Assembly: GCA_964640305.1 (NCBI GenBank)
Contig: CAZXFF010000010.1
Span: 1-50,416 of the forward strand
DNA: 50,416 nucleotides
Source: Coprenecus sp964640305
Lineage (GTDB): Bacteria; Bacteroidota; Bacteroidia; Bacteroidales; UBA932
Direction of reading: 5' to 3'
A model generated the notes under the pieces. It was not told the DNA's origin, ran no database searches, and saw nothing but the letters and a program-made list of their open reading frames with translations. The translations under genes and the position numbers were made by a program. Below are positions 42,430-50,107 of this stretch, one piece after another; the first letter of the stretch is position 1; each line of letters begins with the position of its first letter.

Positions 42430-43029
42430 ATGGAATATCTGATAATAATCATATCGGCAGTATTTGTCAACAATATCCTGCTTTCCCAATTCCTCGGAGT
42501 ATGTCCGTTTCTGGGTGTGTCGAACAAGGTTACCACTGCGGCCGGAATGTCGGCAGCCGTTATATTCGTCATAACCCTTGCTACGCTGGTTACATATCTG
42601 CTGCAGTACTATGTCCTGGTTCCTTTCGGGATTGAATTCATGCAGACCATAGCATTCATCCTGGTCATTGCAGCCCTGGTGCAGATGGTCGAGATCATAC
42701 TGAAGAAGATATCTCCATCCCTCTATCAGGCTCTGGGCATCTTCCTGCCGCTGATTACTACAAACTGTGCTGTCCTTGGGGTGGCAATCATGGTGGTTAC
42801 AAAGGAATTTACCTTCGGGGGAGAAGCACATCTGCTCAATCTGGCGGAATCAGTAGTGTATGCGGCTTCAAGTGCCGTGGGTTTCGGCGTGGCCATGGTG
42901 CTCTTTGCAGGAATACGGGAGCAGTTGGAAATCAACACTGTCCCCGAAGCATTCAAAGGAATTCCCATTGCCCTGGTGACAGCAGGAATCATGGCGATGG
43001 CATTTATGGGATTTAGCGGATTGGTATAG
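42430..43029 (+). CDS. rnfA: Rnf electron transport complex subunit A
   Basis: 199 residues with six membrane segments, VNNILLSQFLGVCPFLGVSNKV and FLPLITTNCAVLGVAI being the conserved halves that mirror RnfE. It closes the rnfBCDGEA cluster and starts 2 nt after rnfE. The complex would couple ferredoxin:NAD+ electron flow to Na+ or H+ movement across the inner membrane. Confidence 0.97.
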   Translation: MEYLIIIISAVFVNNILLSQFLGVCPFLGVSNKVTTAAGMSAAVIFVITLATLVTYLLQYYVLVPFGIEFMQTIAFILVIAALVQMVEIILKKISPSLYQALGIFLPLITTNCAVLGVAIMVVTKEFTFGGEAHLLNLAESVVYAASSAVGFGVAMVLFAGIREQLEINTVPEAFKGIPIALVTAGIMAMAFMGFSGLV

Positions 43030-43035
43030 AGAATT

Positions 43036-43308
43036 ATGGAAACACTTGCTGAAATAGAAAGAATGATAGCCTCCGGTAAGATGGACGAATCAAAGGCATT
43101 GCTGGATGCATTTGTAAAAGAGTATCCTGACAACGCGCATGCTTGGTTCCTTATGGGAGGGCTATATCGCAGGCATCAGATGTGGGGGGATGCGATAAAT
43201 GCATACAACAGGGCAAAGCTTATTGACCCGGAAGGTCCGGCTGATGCTGCCATAGAGTCCATATACGATATCCTCGGCTTTGTGAACAAGGACCTTATGA
43301 ATCCTTAA
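43036..43308 (+). CDS. Small tetratricopeptide-repeat protein
   Basis: 90 residues. Two helical repeats fit the TPR pattern: ESKALLDAFVKEYPDNAHAWFLMGGLYRR and QMWGDAINAYNRAKLIDPEG. No signal peptide, so probably a cytoplasmic adaptor. It starts 6 nt after rnfA, making it the last gene of that unit. Its stop shares TTAA with the stop of the convergent methyltransferase gene. Confidence 0.8.
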   Translation: METLAEIERMIASGKMDESKALLDAFVKEYPDNAHAWFLMGGLYRRHQMWGDAINAYNRAKLIDPEGPADAAIESIYDILGFVNKDLMNP

Positions 43309-43859
43309 CGGGCTGCGGTGGTCCTGGCACAAAGGATGTACAGGACTATCCCTATTGCTACAGAGACGTTAAGGGAGTGTTTTGTGCCGTATTGTGCGAT
43401 TTCAATCGTGAAGTCGCACATATTTATTATGTCCTGACCGATACCGTGGACTTCATTGCCGAACACCACTGCATATCTGCCGGGAAGGTCCAGATGCCTT
43501 TTCCCGTTCAGGAATTCATCCAGCGAGACAGAGTTCTCGGTCTGTTCCACTCCGATAAGGGTATATCCCTCTTCCTTCAGTTTCTTTACTGCCTCCATTG
43601 TTTCGGGATAGTATTCCCAGTTTACCGAAAATTCGGCCCCAAGGGCGGATTTGTGTATTTCCGGAGAGGGAGGAGTGGAACTGATGCCGCATAGAATCAT
43701 CCTTGTAATGCCGAATGCATCCGAAGTGCGGAAAGCAGAACCGATGTTATGGCGGCTGCGTACATTGTCCAGCACTACAGCGATAGGACTTTCGGGCAGC
43801 CGTTTGTACTCCTCAATGGAAATACGCCCCAATTCACTGTTCAATAATTTCCTTTGCAT
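43305..43859 (-). CDS. SpoU-family RNA methyltransferase
   Basis: 184 residues. SPOUT-fold motifs in order: LDNVRSRHNIGSAFRTSDAFG, VFGNEVHGIG and LNVSVAIGIVLY. These enzymes 2'-O-methylate ribose in rRNA or tRNA with SAM. The short length and lack of an N-terminal RNA-binding extension resemble TrmH/RlmB-like short forms; the target is unknown. It converges on the TPR gene with a 4-nt overlap and diverges from glyA. Confidence 0.9.
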   Translation of the reverse strand: MQRKLLNSELGRISIEEYKRLPESPIAVVLDNVRSRHNIGSAFRTSDAFGITRMILCGISSTPPSPEIHKSALGAEFSVNWEYYPETMEAVKKLKEEGYTLIGVEQTENSVSLDEFLNGKRHLDLPGRYAVVFGNEVHGIGQDIINMCDFTIEIAQYGTKHSLNVSVAIGIVLYILCARTTAAR

Positions 43860-43909
43860 CGTGTTATAAGTGTCTGAGCAGCCGCAAATTTAAAAAATAT
43901 ACCAAAACA

Positions 43910-43941
43910 TTTGCCTGTGGGGATTATTTTCTCTATTTTCG
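43910..43941 (+). promoter_or_regulatory. Promoter for glyA
   Basis: TTTG at 43910-43913, a 20-nt spacer, and TATTTTCG at 43934-43941, one base from TAnnTTTG. It lies 24 nt before the glyA ATG. The reverse strand of the same gap has TAAATTTG, a likely -7 box for the divergent methyltransferase. Confidence 0.65.
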
Positions 43942-43965
43942 CAGAACTTAATTTACTATACAAAC

Positions 43966-45246
43966 ATGAAACAAGATCTGCAAATATCTGAACTTATCAA
44001 AAAAGAGGAAAACAGACAGCTCCATGGAATAGAGCTGATTGCCTCTGAAAACTTTGTAAGCGACAATGTCATGGCCGCTCTCGGTTCGTGTCTGACAAAC
44101 AAATATGCTGAGGGATATCCTGCAGCACGTTACTATGGCGGATGCGAGATTGTTGACCAGGTCGAGCAGCTTGCTATAGACAGGTTGAAAGAAATATACG
44201 GTGCGGAATTCGCGAATGTACAGCCCCATTCAGGAGCACAGGCCAATATGGCAGTATTCACGGCTTGCCTGAAACCCGGTGATACATTCATGGGTCTGGA
44301 CCTTGCACATGGCGGACACCTTACACATGGATCTCCCGTTAACATGTCAGGTATAATCTACAATCCGGTAGCATACAAGCTTAATGAAGAGACCGGACTC
44401 GTTGATTATGACCAGATGGAGAAAACTGCTCTCGAGTGCAAACCCAAACTTATCGTAGGAGGTGCTTCTGCATATTCCCGCGAGTGGGACTGGAAGAGGA
44501 TGCGCGAGATAGCTGACAAAGTCGGTGCCATCTTTATGGTGGATATGGCCCATCCTGCAGGACTTATCGCAGCAGGTCTGCTTGAAAACCCTGTCAAGTA
44601 TGCCCATATCGTAACCTCTACCACCCACAAGACTCTCCGTGGGCCTCGTGGCGGTATCATCCTTATCGGCAAGGACTTCGAGAATCCTTGGGGCCTGAAG
44701 ACTCCTAAGGGTCAGATCAAGATGATGTCCCAGATCATCAACTCAAGCGTATTCCCCGGTATCCAGGGAGGACCTCTGGAACACTGCATCGCAGCAAAGG
44801 CTGTTGCATTCTACGAAGCTCTCCAGCCTGAATTCAAGGAATACCAGATACAGGTAAAGAAAAATGCGGCAGCTATGGCAGCAGCATTCATTGCAAGAGG
44901 TTACAAGGTCGTTTCCGGCGGTACAGACAACCACCTCATGCTTATCGACCTCCGCACGAAGTATCCTGACCTGACAGGTAAGGTAGCGGAAAAGACCCTT
45001 GTACGTGCAGACATCACCATCAACAAGAACATGGTGCCTTTCGATAGCCGCACTCCTTTCACGACTTCCGGAATCCGCGTAGGAACACCTGCCATCACAT
45101 CCCGCGGTCTCGTGGAAAAAGATATGGAGACTATCGTAGACATGATTGATGAAGTACTTGCAGATGTTGAGAACGAAGCAGTTATCGAAAAGGTAAGGAA
45201 CTCTGCAAGAGCCCTTATGGCAGGCAGACCTCTCAACGTTTGGTAG
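43966..45246 (+). CDS. glyA: Serine hydroxymethyltransferase
   Basis: 426 residues. It interconverts serine and glycine with tetrahydrofolate and PLP. Conserved: NRQLHGIELIASENFVSDNV, NKYAEGYPAARYYGGCE, the PLP Lys in STTHKTLRGPRGG, FPGIQGGPLEH, and TTSGIRVGTPAITSRG. Full length; single gene with its own promoter. The following 98 nt before thiD hold no clear regulatory motif. Confidence 0.98.
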   Translation: MKQDLQISELIKKEENRQLHGIELIASENFVSDNVMAALGSCLTNKYAEGYPAARYYGGCEIVDQVEQLAIDRLKEIYGAEFANVQPHSGAQANMAVFTACLKPGDTFMGLDLAHGGHLTHGSPVNMSGIIYNPVAYKLNEETGLVDYDQMEKTALECKPKLIVGGASAYSREWDWKRMREIADKVGAIFMVDMAHPAGLIAAGLLENPVKYAHIVTSTTHKTLRGPRGGIILIGKDFENPWGLKTPKGQIKMMSQIINSSVFPGIQGGPLEHCIAAKAVAFYEALQPEFKEYQIQVKKNAAAMAAAFIARGYKVVSGGTDNHLMLIDLRTKYPDLTGKVAEKTLVRADITINKNMVPFDSRTPFTTSGIRVGTPAITSRGLVEKDMETIVDMIDEVLADVENEAVIEKVRNSARALMAGRPLNVW

Positions 45247-45344
45247 TATACCGGTTTCCGGCAGCAATATCATGGAGCGTGACGACCCGCATAAAAGGTG
45301 CCGTTGCGCTCTTTTTCAATATAGTGGCAATCAAAGAAAAATAT

Positions 45345-46160
45345 ATGGACAAATCTTATCCGGTAGTCCTGTCAATTGCAGGATCAGACCCGTCAGGCGG
45401 AGCCGGAATCCAGGCTGACATAAAATCTATTTCGGCAATGGGCGGCTATGCAGCTGCTGCGATTACTGCCGTGACTGTGCAGAATACAATGGGAGTTAGG
45501 GAAGTGGAATACATGCCTCCACGCCTTGTCGCATCCCAGATAGCAGCGGTGTTCGAAGACCTCTCACCGGATGCGGTGAAAATAGGAATGACCGGTACAG
45601 GTCCGGTAATAGAGGCAGTCGCCGGAGAATTGAAGCGCTTCAACGCCAGGAACACTGTATGCGATCCGGTGATGGTAGCTACTTCAAAGGACCGGCTGAC
45701 TATGCCGGAAGCAGTGGCAGTATTGATCCGGGAGATATTTCCTTTATGCTGTATCGCTACCCCGAATCTGGACGAGACATCGGTTCTGGTGGGGGAAAGG
45801 GTGGATACTCCGGAAAAGATGAAAGCGGCTGCAGAGGCATTGCATAAACGTTATGGATGTGCTTTTCTTGTCAAGGGCGGAGATATGAAAGGGGGGAAGG
45901 TATCCCTGGATATCCTTTGTGACGCGAACGGAACAACTGCTTATGAAGCTCCACGTGTAAATACTTCCAACCTCCATGGTACGGGATGCACTTTGTCTTC
46001 GGCCATAGCCACCCTGCTTGGAAAAGGAATGGATATGCATGATGCCGTCAAAGCGGCCAAAGATTATGTGCATGGAGCCATTGTCGGAGCTGCAGGTCTG
46101 AAGATAGGACACGGGAACGGTCCTTTAAGGCATTTTCATCCGGAAAAGATGCACAAATGA
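45345..46160 (+). CDS. thiD: Hydroxymethylpyrimidine/phosphomethylpyrimidine kinase
   Basis: 271 residues of the ribokinase fold. VLSIAGSDPSGGAGIQADIKSISAMGGYAAAAITAVTVQNT and the C-terminal NLHGTGCTLSSAIAT anion-hole motif are diagnostic of ThiD. It phosphorylates HMP twice to HMP-PP. The ATG at 45345 matches the family start; the longer frame begins inside glyA. It overlaps the next gene by 4 nt (ATGA). Confidence 0.95.
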   Translation: MDKSYPVVLSIAGSDPSGGAGIQADIKSISAMGGYAAAAITAVTVQNTMGVREVEYMPPRLVASQIAAVFEDLSPDAVKIGMTGTGPVIEAVAGELKRFNARNTVCDPVMVATSKDRLTMPEAVAVLIREIFPLCCIATPNLDETSVLVGERVDTPEKMKAAAEALHKRYGCAFLVKGGDMKGGKVSLDILCDANGTTAYEAPRVNTSNLHGTGCTLSSAIATLLGKGMDMHDAVKAAKDYVHGAIVGAAGLKIGHGNGPLRHFHPEKMHK

Positions 46161-46759
46161 AACTTATAGTCATTACTGACCCTGAATTTCTCGAAGGAGA
46201 AGCCGAGGCCTGTACTGCATTGCTTGAAGCCGGGTGCTGGAGACTCCATATCCGTAAGCCGCATGCGGATGACCATGCAGTCGCTTCTCTTATTGAATCC
46301 ATCCCTGAGAGACATTATCCCGCAATCTCGCTCCATGACAGCTATGGGCTTGCAGTCAGGTACAGGATAGGGGGAATTCATCTGAACGGAAGGAATACAT
46401 GGCAACGGACAGACGGGGACGGTCTCATATACAGCCGCTCCTGCCACACGCTCCAGGAACTGCTGGATAGCAGAAACTCGTTCGGCTACATGTTCCTGAG
46501 CCCTGTTTTCGACAGCATTTCCAAGCAGGGCTATCTTTCTGCTTTCCCTGAATCCGATCTGCTCCGGGCAAGAGAAGCCGGAACGGTAGATGCAAAAGTG
46601 ATTGCCCTGGGCGGTGTTACTCCTTCCGGCCTTCCTTTGCTTTACCGCTGCGGATTCGGAGGTGCAGCAGTGCTCGGTTATATCTGGGAAGAATTCAAGA
46701 AAGACAGGGATGTCAGAGCATTACTGTCGAGATTCGATGAATTGAAAAGGCCGGACTAG
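46157..46759 (+). CDS. ThiE-like thiamine-phosphate synthase homologue (atypical)
   Basis: 200 residues of the TIM-barrel ThiE/TenI family: CWRLHIRKP, SLHDSYGLAV, GGIHLNGRN, FLSPVFDSISKQGY and ALGGVTP. Compared with the classical ThiE downstream, the Gln-Leu-Arg-x-Lys strand is RLHIRK and the T-x-T-K phosphate loop is SISKQGY, so its activity may differ: TenI-like, or a second TMP synthase. Cotranscribed with thiD. Its stop codon lies in the loop of the shared terminator. Confidence 0.75.
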   Translation: MKLIVITDPEFLEGEAEACTALLEAGCWRLHIRKPHADDHAVASLIESIPERHYPAISLHDSYGLAVRYRIGGIHLNGRNTWQRTDGDGLIYSRSCHTLQELLDSRNSFGYMFLSPVFDSISKQGYLSAFPESDLLRAREAGTVDAKVIALGGVTPSGLPLLYRCGFGGAAVLGYIWEEFKKDRDVRALLSRFDELKRPD

Positions 46760-46775
46760 AAATCCGGCCTTTTTT
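46748..46775. terminator. Bidirectional terminator between the two thiamine gene sets
   Basis: The perfect 8-bp arms AGGCCGGA (46748-46755) and TCCGGCCT (46763-46770) surround the loop CTAGAAA, with T5 on the right and A-rich bases on the left. It therefore works for both the forward thiD-thiE-like unit and the reverse thi4 unit. The TAG in the loop is the stop codon of the ThiE-like gene. Confidence 0.9.
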
Positions 46776-46783
46776 CAGTATTG

Positions 46784-47554
46784 TCATTTAAGACGCGAAA
46801 TGATTTCCTCCGCGACTTTTTTCCCTGACATGAGCATTCCTCCGAAAATGGGTCCCATACGCGGTGTCCCGGACACAGCAGATGCTGCCATACCGCAGAC
46901 ATACAGTCCTGGGTAGATTTCCTTTGTGCCGTTCACCACTTCCTGCTCTCCTGCAGTAACGTCAAGAGAACGCTCTCCTATGACAGCTCCGGTCTCGGTG
47001 GCAAGGCGGATTCCGTTCTTGCGGGCTACCGTAGCAGCGATTTCGCTGTCATGCCCTGTCCCGTCGATAACCACTTTGGCCAGAATGTTCAGGGGGTCTA
47101 CATGAAGCCCTTCCCTGAGTACGGGGGTCCAGTTTACTACGACACCGCTTACCTTGTTGTCCTTGAAAATGACGTCCTCTACTGAATAGCAGTTGAAAAT
47201 CGCTGCACCGGCATGTACTGCATGATACAGGAGGGATGAGGTGCTCTCCACCGAATCCATTACAAAAAGCCCGTCCTCGAAAGGTGCATAGTTTATTTCA
47301 AAATCCTTTACGATATCCATGGCTTCTTCCTGGATTACTATCTGGTTGAACATCATGGCACCGCCCCACATGCCTCCGCCAGGAGCCAGTTTGCGGTCGA
47401 ACTGGGCCACTTTGAGGCCTGCCTTTGCAAGATAGTATGCTGCTACTATGCCGGAAGGACCGCCCCCGACGATAGCAACATCAAGTTCGAGATGGTTCTG
47501 CAGTTTCTCGAAATAGGTACTTACAATACCTCTGGATACTTTCGTTTCAATCAT
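46784..47554 (-). CDS. thi4: Thiamine thiazole synthase, archaeal-type Thi4
   Basis: 256 residues, FAD/NAD-binding fold: DVAIVGGGPSGIVAAYYLAKAGLKV, GGGMWGGAMMFN, IDGTGHDSEIA and MGPIFGGMLMSGKKVAEEI. It builds the ADP-thiazole from NAD, glycine and a sulfur donor. In plant and yeast enzymes the sulfur comes from the Cys in a CMDP-like motif; here the aligned motif is GLHVDPL, with His, as in methanogen Thi4 that uses free sulfide and turns over repeatedly. No thiG, thiH, thiS or thiF gene is in the window, so this may be the only thiazole route. Last gene of the thiE-thiC-thi4 unit. Confidence 0.88.
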   Translation of the reverse strand: MIETKVSRGIVSTYFEKLQNHLELDVAIVGGGPSGIVAAYYLAKAGLKVAQFDRKLAPGGGMWGGAMMFNQIVIQEEAMDIVKDFEINYAPFEDGLFVMDSVESTSSLLYHAVHAGAAIFNCYSVEDVIFKDNKVSGVVVNWTPVLREGLHVDPLNILAKVVIDGTGHDSEIAATVARKNGIRLATETGAVIGERSLDVTAGEQEVVNGTKEIYPGLYVCGMAASAVSGTPRMGPIFGGMLMSGKKVAEEIISRLK

Positions 47555-47576
47555 ATTATGTGTGTTTATGGTTTTG

Positions 47577-49283
47577 TTATTGGTTTTCTTCCGTTTCAGA
47601 GCATTCCCTGAGCCGGCCGCTTATCCGCATGGCGCAGAAATTCGGTCCGCACATGGTGCAGTATTTCCCGCCGACATGGTTGGCTTCTTTGTAATATTCC
47701 AAAGCTCTTTCGGGATCAAGGCTCAGGTTGAACTGGTCTTTCCAGCGGAATTCGAATCGGGCCTTGCTGAGCGCATCATCCCTGATCTGGGCACCGGGGT
47801 GCCCTTTCGCCAGGTCCGCGGCATGTGCGGCTATTTTGTATGTTACGACCCCGACCCTTACATCTTCCTTCTTCGGTAAAGCCAAATGTTCCTTAGGTGT
47901 CACATAGCAAAGCATGGCAGTCCCCAGCCATCCTATCTGAGCTGCTCCGATAGCACTGGTAATATGGTCATATCCGGGTGCGATATCCGTAACAATCGGA
48001 CCTAACGTGTAGAATGGAGCATTGTGGCACTTGACGATCTGGCGTTCCATATTTTCGGCTATCTTATGCATCGGGACATGTCCGGGGCCTTCGATGAAAG
48101 CCTGGACATTCTTTGCCCAAGCCCTCTCTACCAGTTCTCCCATAGTGTCAAGTTCTGCAAACTGGGCTCTGTCGTTTGCATCCTTTATGGCACCAGGTCT
48201 CAGGCCGTCTCCAAGAGACAGTGCTACATCATATTTTGCGCAGATATCGCATATGTCGTCAAAGTGCTCGTAAAGGAAGCTCTCCCGATTGTGGGCCAGG
48301 CACCATGATGAAATTATACTTCCGCCTCTGCTGACCATTCCGCAAAGCCTGTCATCGGCCAGCCTTACATTCTTCAGGCGGATACCGCAGTGAATGGTAA
48401 AATAGTCTACTCCCTGCTCGCACTGTTCTATCAGTGTGTCCCTGAAAAGTTCCCAGGTAAGGTCTTCGGCTTTGCCTTTTACTTTTTCCATGGCCTGGTA
48501 CATGGGTACGGTTCCGACCGGCACAGGGCAGTTGCGTATGATCCATTCTCTGGTTTCATGTATGTTGTCCCCTGTCGAGAGATCCATCAGGGTATCGCCT
48601 CCCCACTTGCAGCTCCATACCGCTTTTTCAACCTCTTCTTCTATGGTGGAAGTGGTTGCGGAGTTTCCTATATTGGTATTGATCTTTACGAGGAAGTTTC
48701 TTCCGATTATCATTGGTTCCGCCTCAGGGTGATTGATATTTGCAGGCAAAGCTGCACGTCCTGCCGCTATTTCCTCCCTGACAAATTCAGGAGTGATATG
48801 GGTTTCGATACCCAGCTCCCTGCAATTCATGTTTTCCCTTATGGCAACGTATTCCATTTCTGGTGTAATTATGCCCTGCTTTGCATAGTACATCTGGGTT
48901 ATCTGTGAACCCTCTTTGGCTCTGTACGGAAGGCGGATATGTTCGAATCTCAAATGATCGAGGGAACGGTCTGCCAGTCTCTCCTTGCCGTATTCCGAAG
49001 ATATTTCCGGCAACTGCTCCACCTCCCTTTCCAGAATCCATTTTTCCCTTAGGCGCGGAAGGCCCTTACGCAAATCGACTTCTGCTGCGGGGTCACTGTA
49101 CGGTCCGCTGGTATCGTATATATATACCGGTGCATTCAGTGTCTCGGTTCTCTTTCCTCCGCGGACTGTAACCGTAGGGGTGAGACTGACCTTTCTCATG
49201 CCTACTTCCACATCAGGATGCAGTACCCCTTTCAGATATACCTTTTCGGAATCTGGATAAGTGAATTTGATCTTTTCGTTCAT
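47577..49283 (-). CDS. thiC: Phosphomethylpyrimidine synthase
   Basis: 568 residues. Radical SAM-type enzyme converting aminoimidazole ribotide to HMP-P. Conserved: MNCRELGIETHITPEFVREEIA, GNSATTSTIEEEV, TIHCGIRLKNVRL, EGPGHVPMHKIAENME and GPIVTDIAPGYDHITSAIG. The C-terminal cluster motif is CTMCGPNFC (C-x2-C-x4-C). Full length. It stands between thiE and thi4 downstream of the TPP riboswitch. Confidence 0.98.
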   Translation of the reverse strand: MNEKIKFTYPDSEKVYLKGVLHPDVEVGMRKVSLTPTVTVRGGKRTETLNAPVYIYDTSGPYSDPAAEVDLRKGLPRLREKWILEREVEQLPEISSEYGKERLADRSLDHLRFEHIRLPYRAKEGSQITQMYYAKQGIITPEMEYVAIRENMNCRELGIETHITPEFVREEIAAGRAALPANINHPEAEPMIIGRNFLVKINTNIGNSATTSTIEEEVEKAVWSCKWGGDTLMDLSTGDNIHETREWIIRNCPVPVGTVPMYQAMEKVKGKAEDLTWELFRDTLIEQCEQGVDYFTIHCGIRLKNVRLADDRLCGMVSRGGSIISSWCLAHNRESFLYEHFDDICDICAKYDVALSLGDGLRPGAIKDANDRAQFAELDTMGELVERAWAKNVQAFIEGPGHVPMHKIAENMERQIVKCHNAPFYTLGPIVTDIAPGYDHITSAIGAAQIGWLGTAMLCYVTPKEHLALPKKEDVRVGVVTYKIAAHAADLAKGHPGAQIRDDALSKARFEFRWKDQFNLSLDPERALEYYKEANHVGGKYCTMCGPNFCAMRISGRLRECSETEENQ

Positions 49284-49311
49284 GCTATGTGTATTTTTTG
49301 AGATAATTTGA

Positions 49312-49941
49312 TTATTGCAATTCGGAAGCCATACGCATTACCCTGCGCATTTCCTCTACCGGGTTCCTGGCCCGCAGGATGCTGCCGCTCAATGCTATGC
49401 CGCTCAAGCCGGTATCGTGCAGGGTGGCCATGTCATCCGCTGTCACCCCTCCGATCCCTACTATTGGCAGAGTCAGTCTGTCCCTGTGCATTTCCGCCAG
49501 GATGCTTCTGTATCCTTCCGTACCAAGTACCGGTGCCAGCTTCTCTTTGGTAGTGGTATGACGGAAAGGGCCGCATCCGATATAGTCTGCCCCGGACTCC
49601 GCATGATAACGTATGTTTCCGTAAGTGTTTGCCGTACCTCCTATGATTTTATCCGGTCCGAGAATCTTCCTGGCTTCTGCTACCGGCATGTCGCCCATGC
49701 CGAGATGTACTCCGTCGGCACCTGTTTCATTGACCATGGTTACCCTGTCATCAAGAATTAGAGTTGCATGGTATTCGCGGCAAAGACGTAAGGCTGCGAC
49801 GGCAGTCTCTTCAAATTCCATGTCAGAGGCATTTTTCATCCTCAATTGAATCCATCTGCATCCTCCTTCCAATGCGATGCGGACCGAATCCAGATATGAA
49901 ATATCCGTTGTGAAATGTGATATAAACTGTACCTGAAACAT
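49312..49941 (-). CDS. thiE: Thiamine-phosphate synthase
   Basis: 209 residues of classical ThiE: WIQLRMKNAS, ILDDRVTMVNETGADGVHLGMGDMP, GPFRHTTTKEKL (pyrophosphate/thiazole-phosphate loop) and GIGGVTADD. It joins HMP-PP and thiazole phosphate to TMP. It is the first gene after the TPP riboswitch and 28 nt upstream of thiC. Confidence 0.97.
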   Translation of the reverse strand: MFQVQFISHFTTDISYLDSVRIALEGGCRWIQLRMKNASDMEFEETAVAALRLCREYHATLILDDRVTMVNETGADGVHLGMGDMPVAEARKILGPDKIIGGTANTYGNIRYHAESGADYIGCGPFRHTTTKEKLAPVLGTEGYRSILAEMHRDRLTLPIVGIGGVTADDMATLHDTGLSGIALSGSILRARNPVEEMRRVMRMASELQ

Positions 49942-49970
49942 ATCCTGTCTGAATTATACTGGATATGAGG

Positions 49971-49995
49971 AGATGCCTTGCATCTGGACAGATGC
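49971..49995 (-). promoter_or_regulatory. Competing hairpins after the TPP aptamer (candidate expression platform)
   Basis: In transcript order the arms are GCATCT (49995-49990), AGATGC (49985-49980) and GCATCT (49976-49971). The middle arm is a perfect complement of both outer arms, with loops of 4 and 3 nt, so only one of the two 6-bp stems can form at once. The set lies directly after the aptamer's last stem and 30-54 nt before the thiE ATG. It is a natural candidate for the switching element; the mechanism is inferred. Confidence 0.5.
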
Positions 49996-49997
49996 CT

Positions 49998-50084
49998 GGA
50001 AAGGTCCCTACGACGGTATTAACCGTATCAGGTTCATCGGGTATGATCTCAGCCTCTGAAGACACAGAAGCACCCCTCTTTTCC
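49998..50084 (-). ncRNA. TPP riboswitch (THI element)
   Basis: The transcript carries GAGGGGUGC near its 5' side, CUGAGA, ACCCGAUGAACCUGAU and GUUAAUACCGUCGUAGGGA, the conserved cores of the TPP aptamer. An outer P1 stem can form from GGAAAAG (50084-50078) and CUUUCC (50003-49998). It lies 56 nt upstream of thiE and should repress thiE-thiC-thi4 when TPP is abundant. Confidence 0.95.
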
Positions 50085-50088
50085 GTTA

Positions 50089-50107
50089 CAAATATAGTAC
50101 AAATATA
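50089..50107 (-). promoter_or_regulatory. Two tandem promoter -7 boxes for the thiE-thiC-thi4 operon
   Basis: TATATTTG occurs twice on the reverse strand (50096-50089 and 50107-50100), 11 bp apart. The proximal copy would start transcription almost at the first base of the riboswitch stem, the distal one about 11 nt earlier. No clear TTTG -33 box fits either, so which copy is used is open. Confidence 0.5.

Noticed and set aside
45240..45344. Longer N-terminus for ThiD beginning in the end of glyA
   Set aside because: The added 35 residues are not ThiD-like and the conserved start is at 45345.
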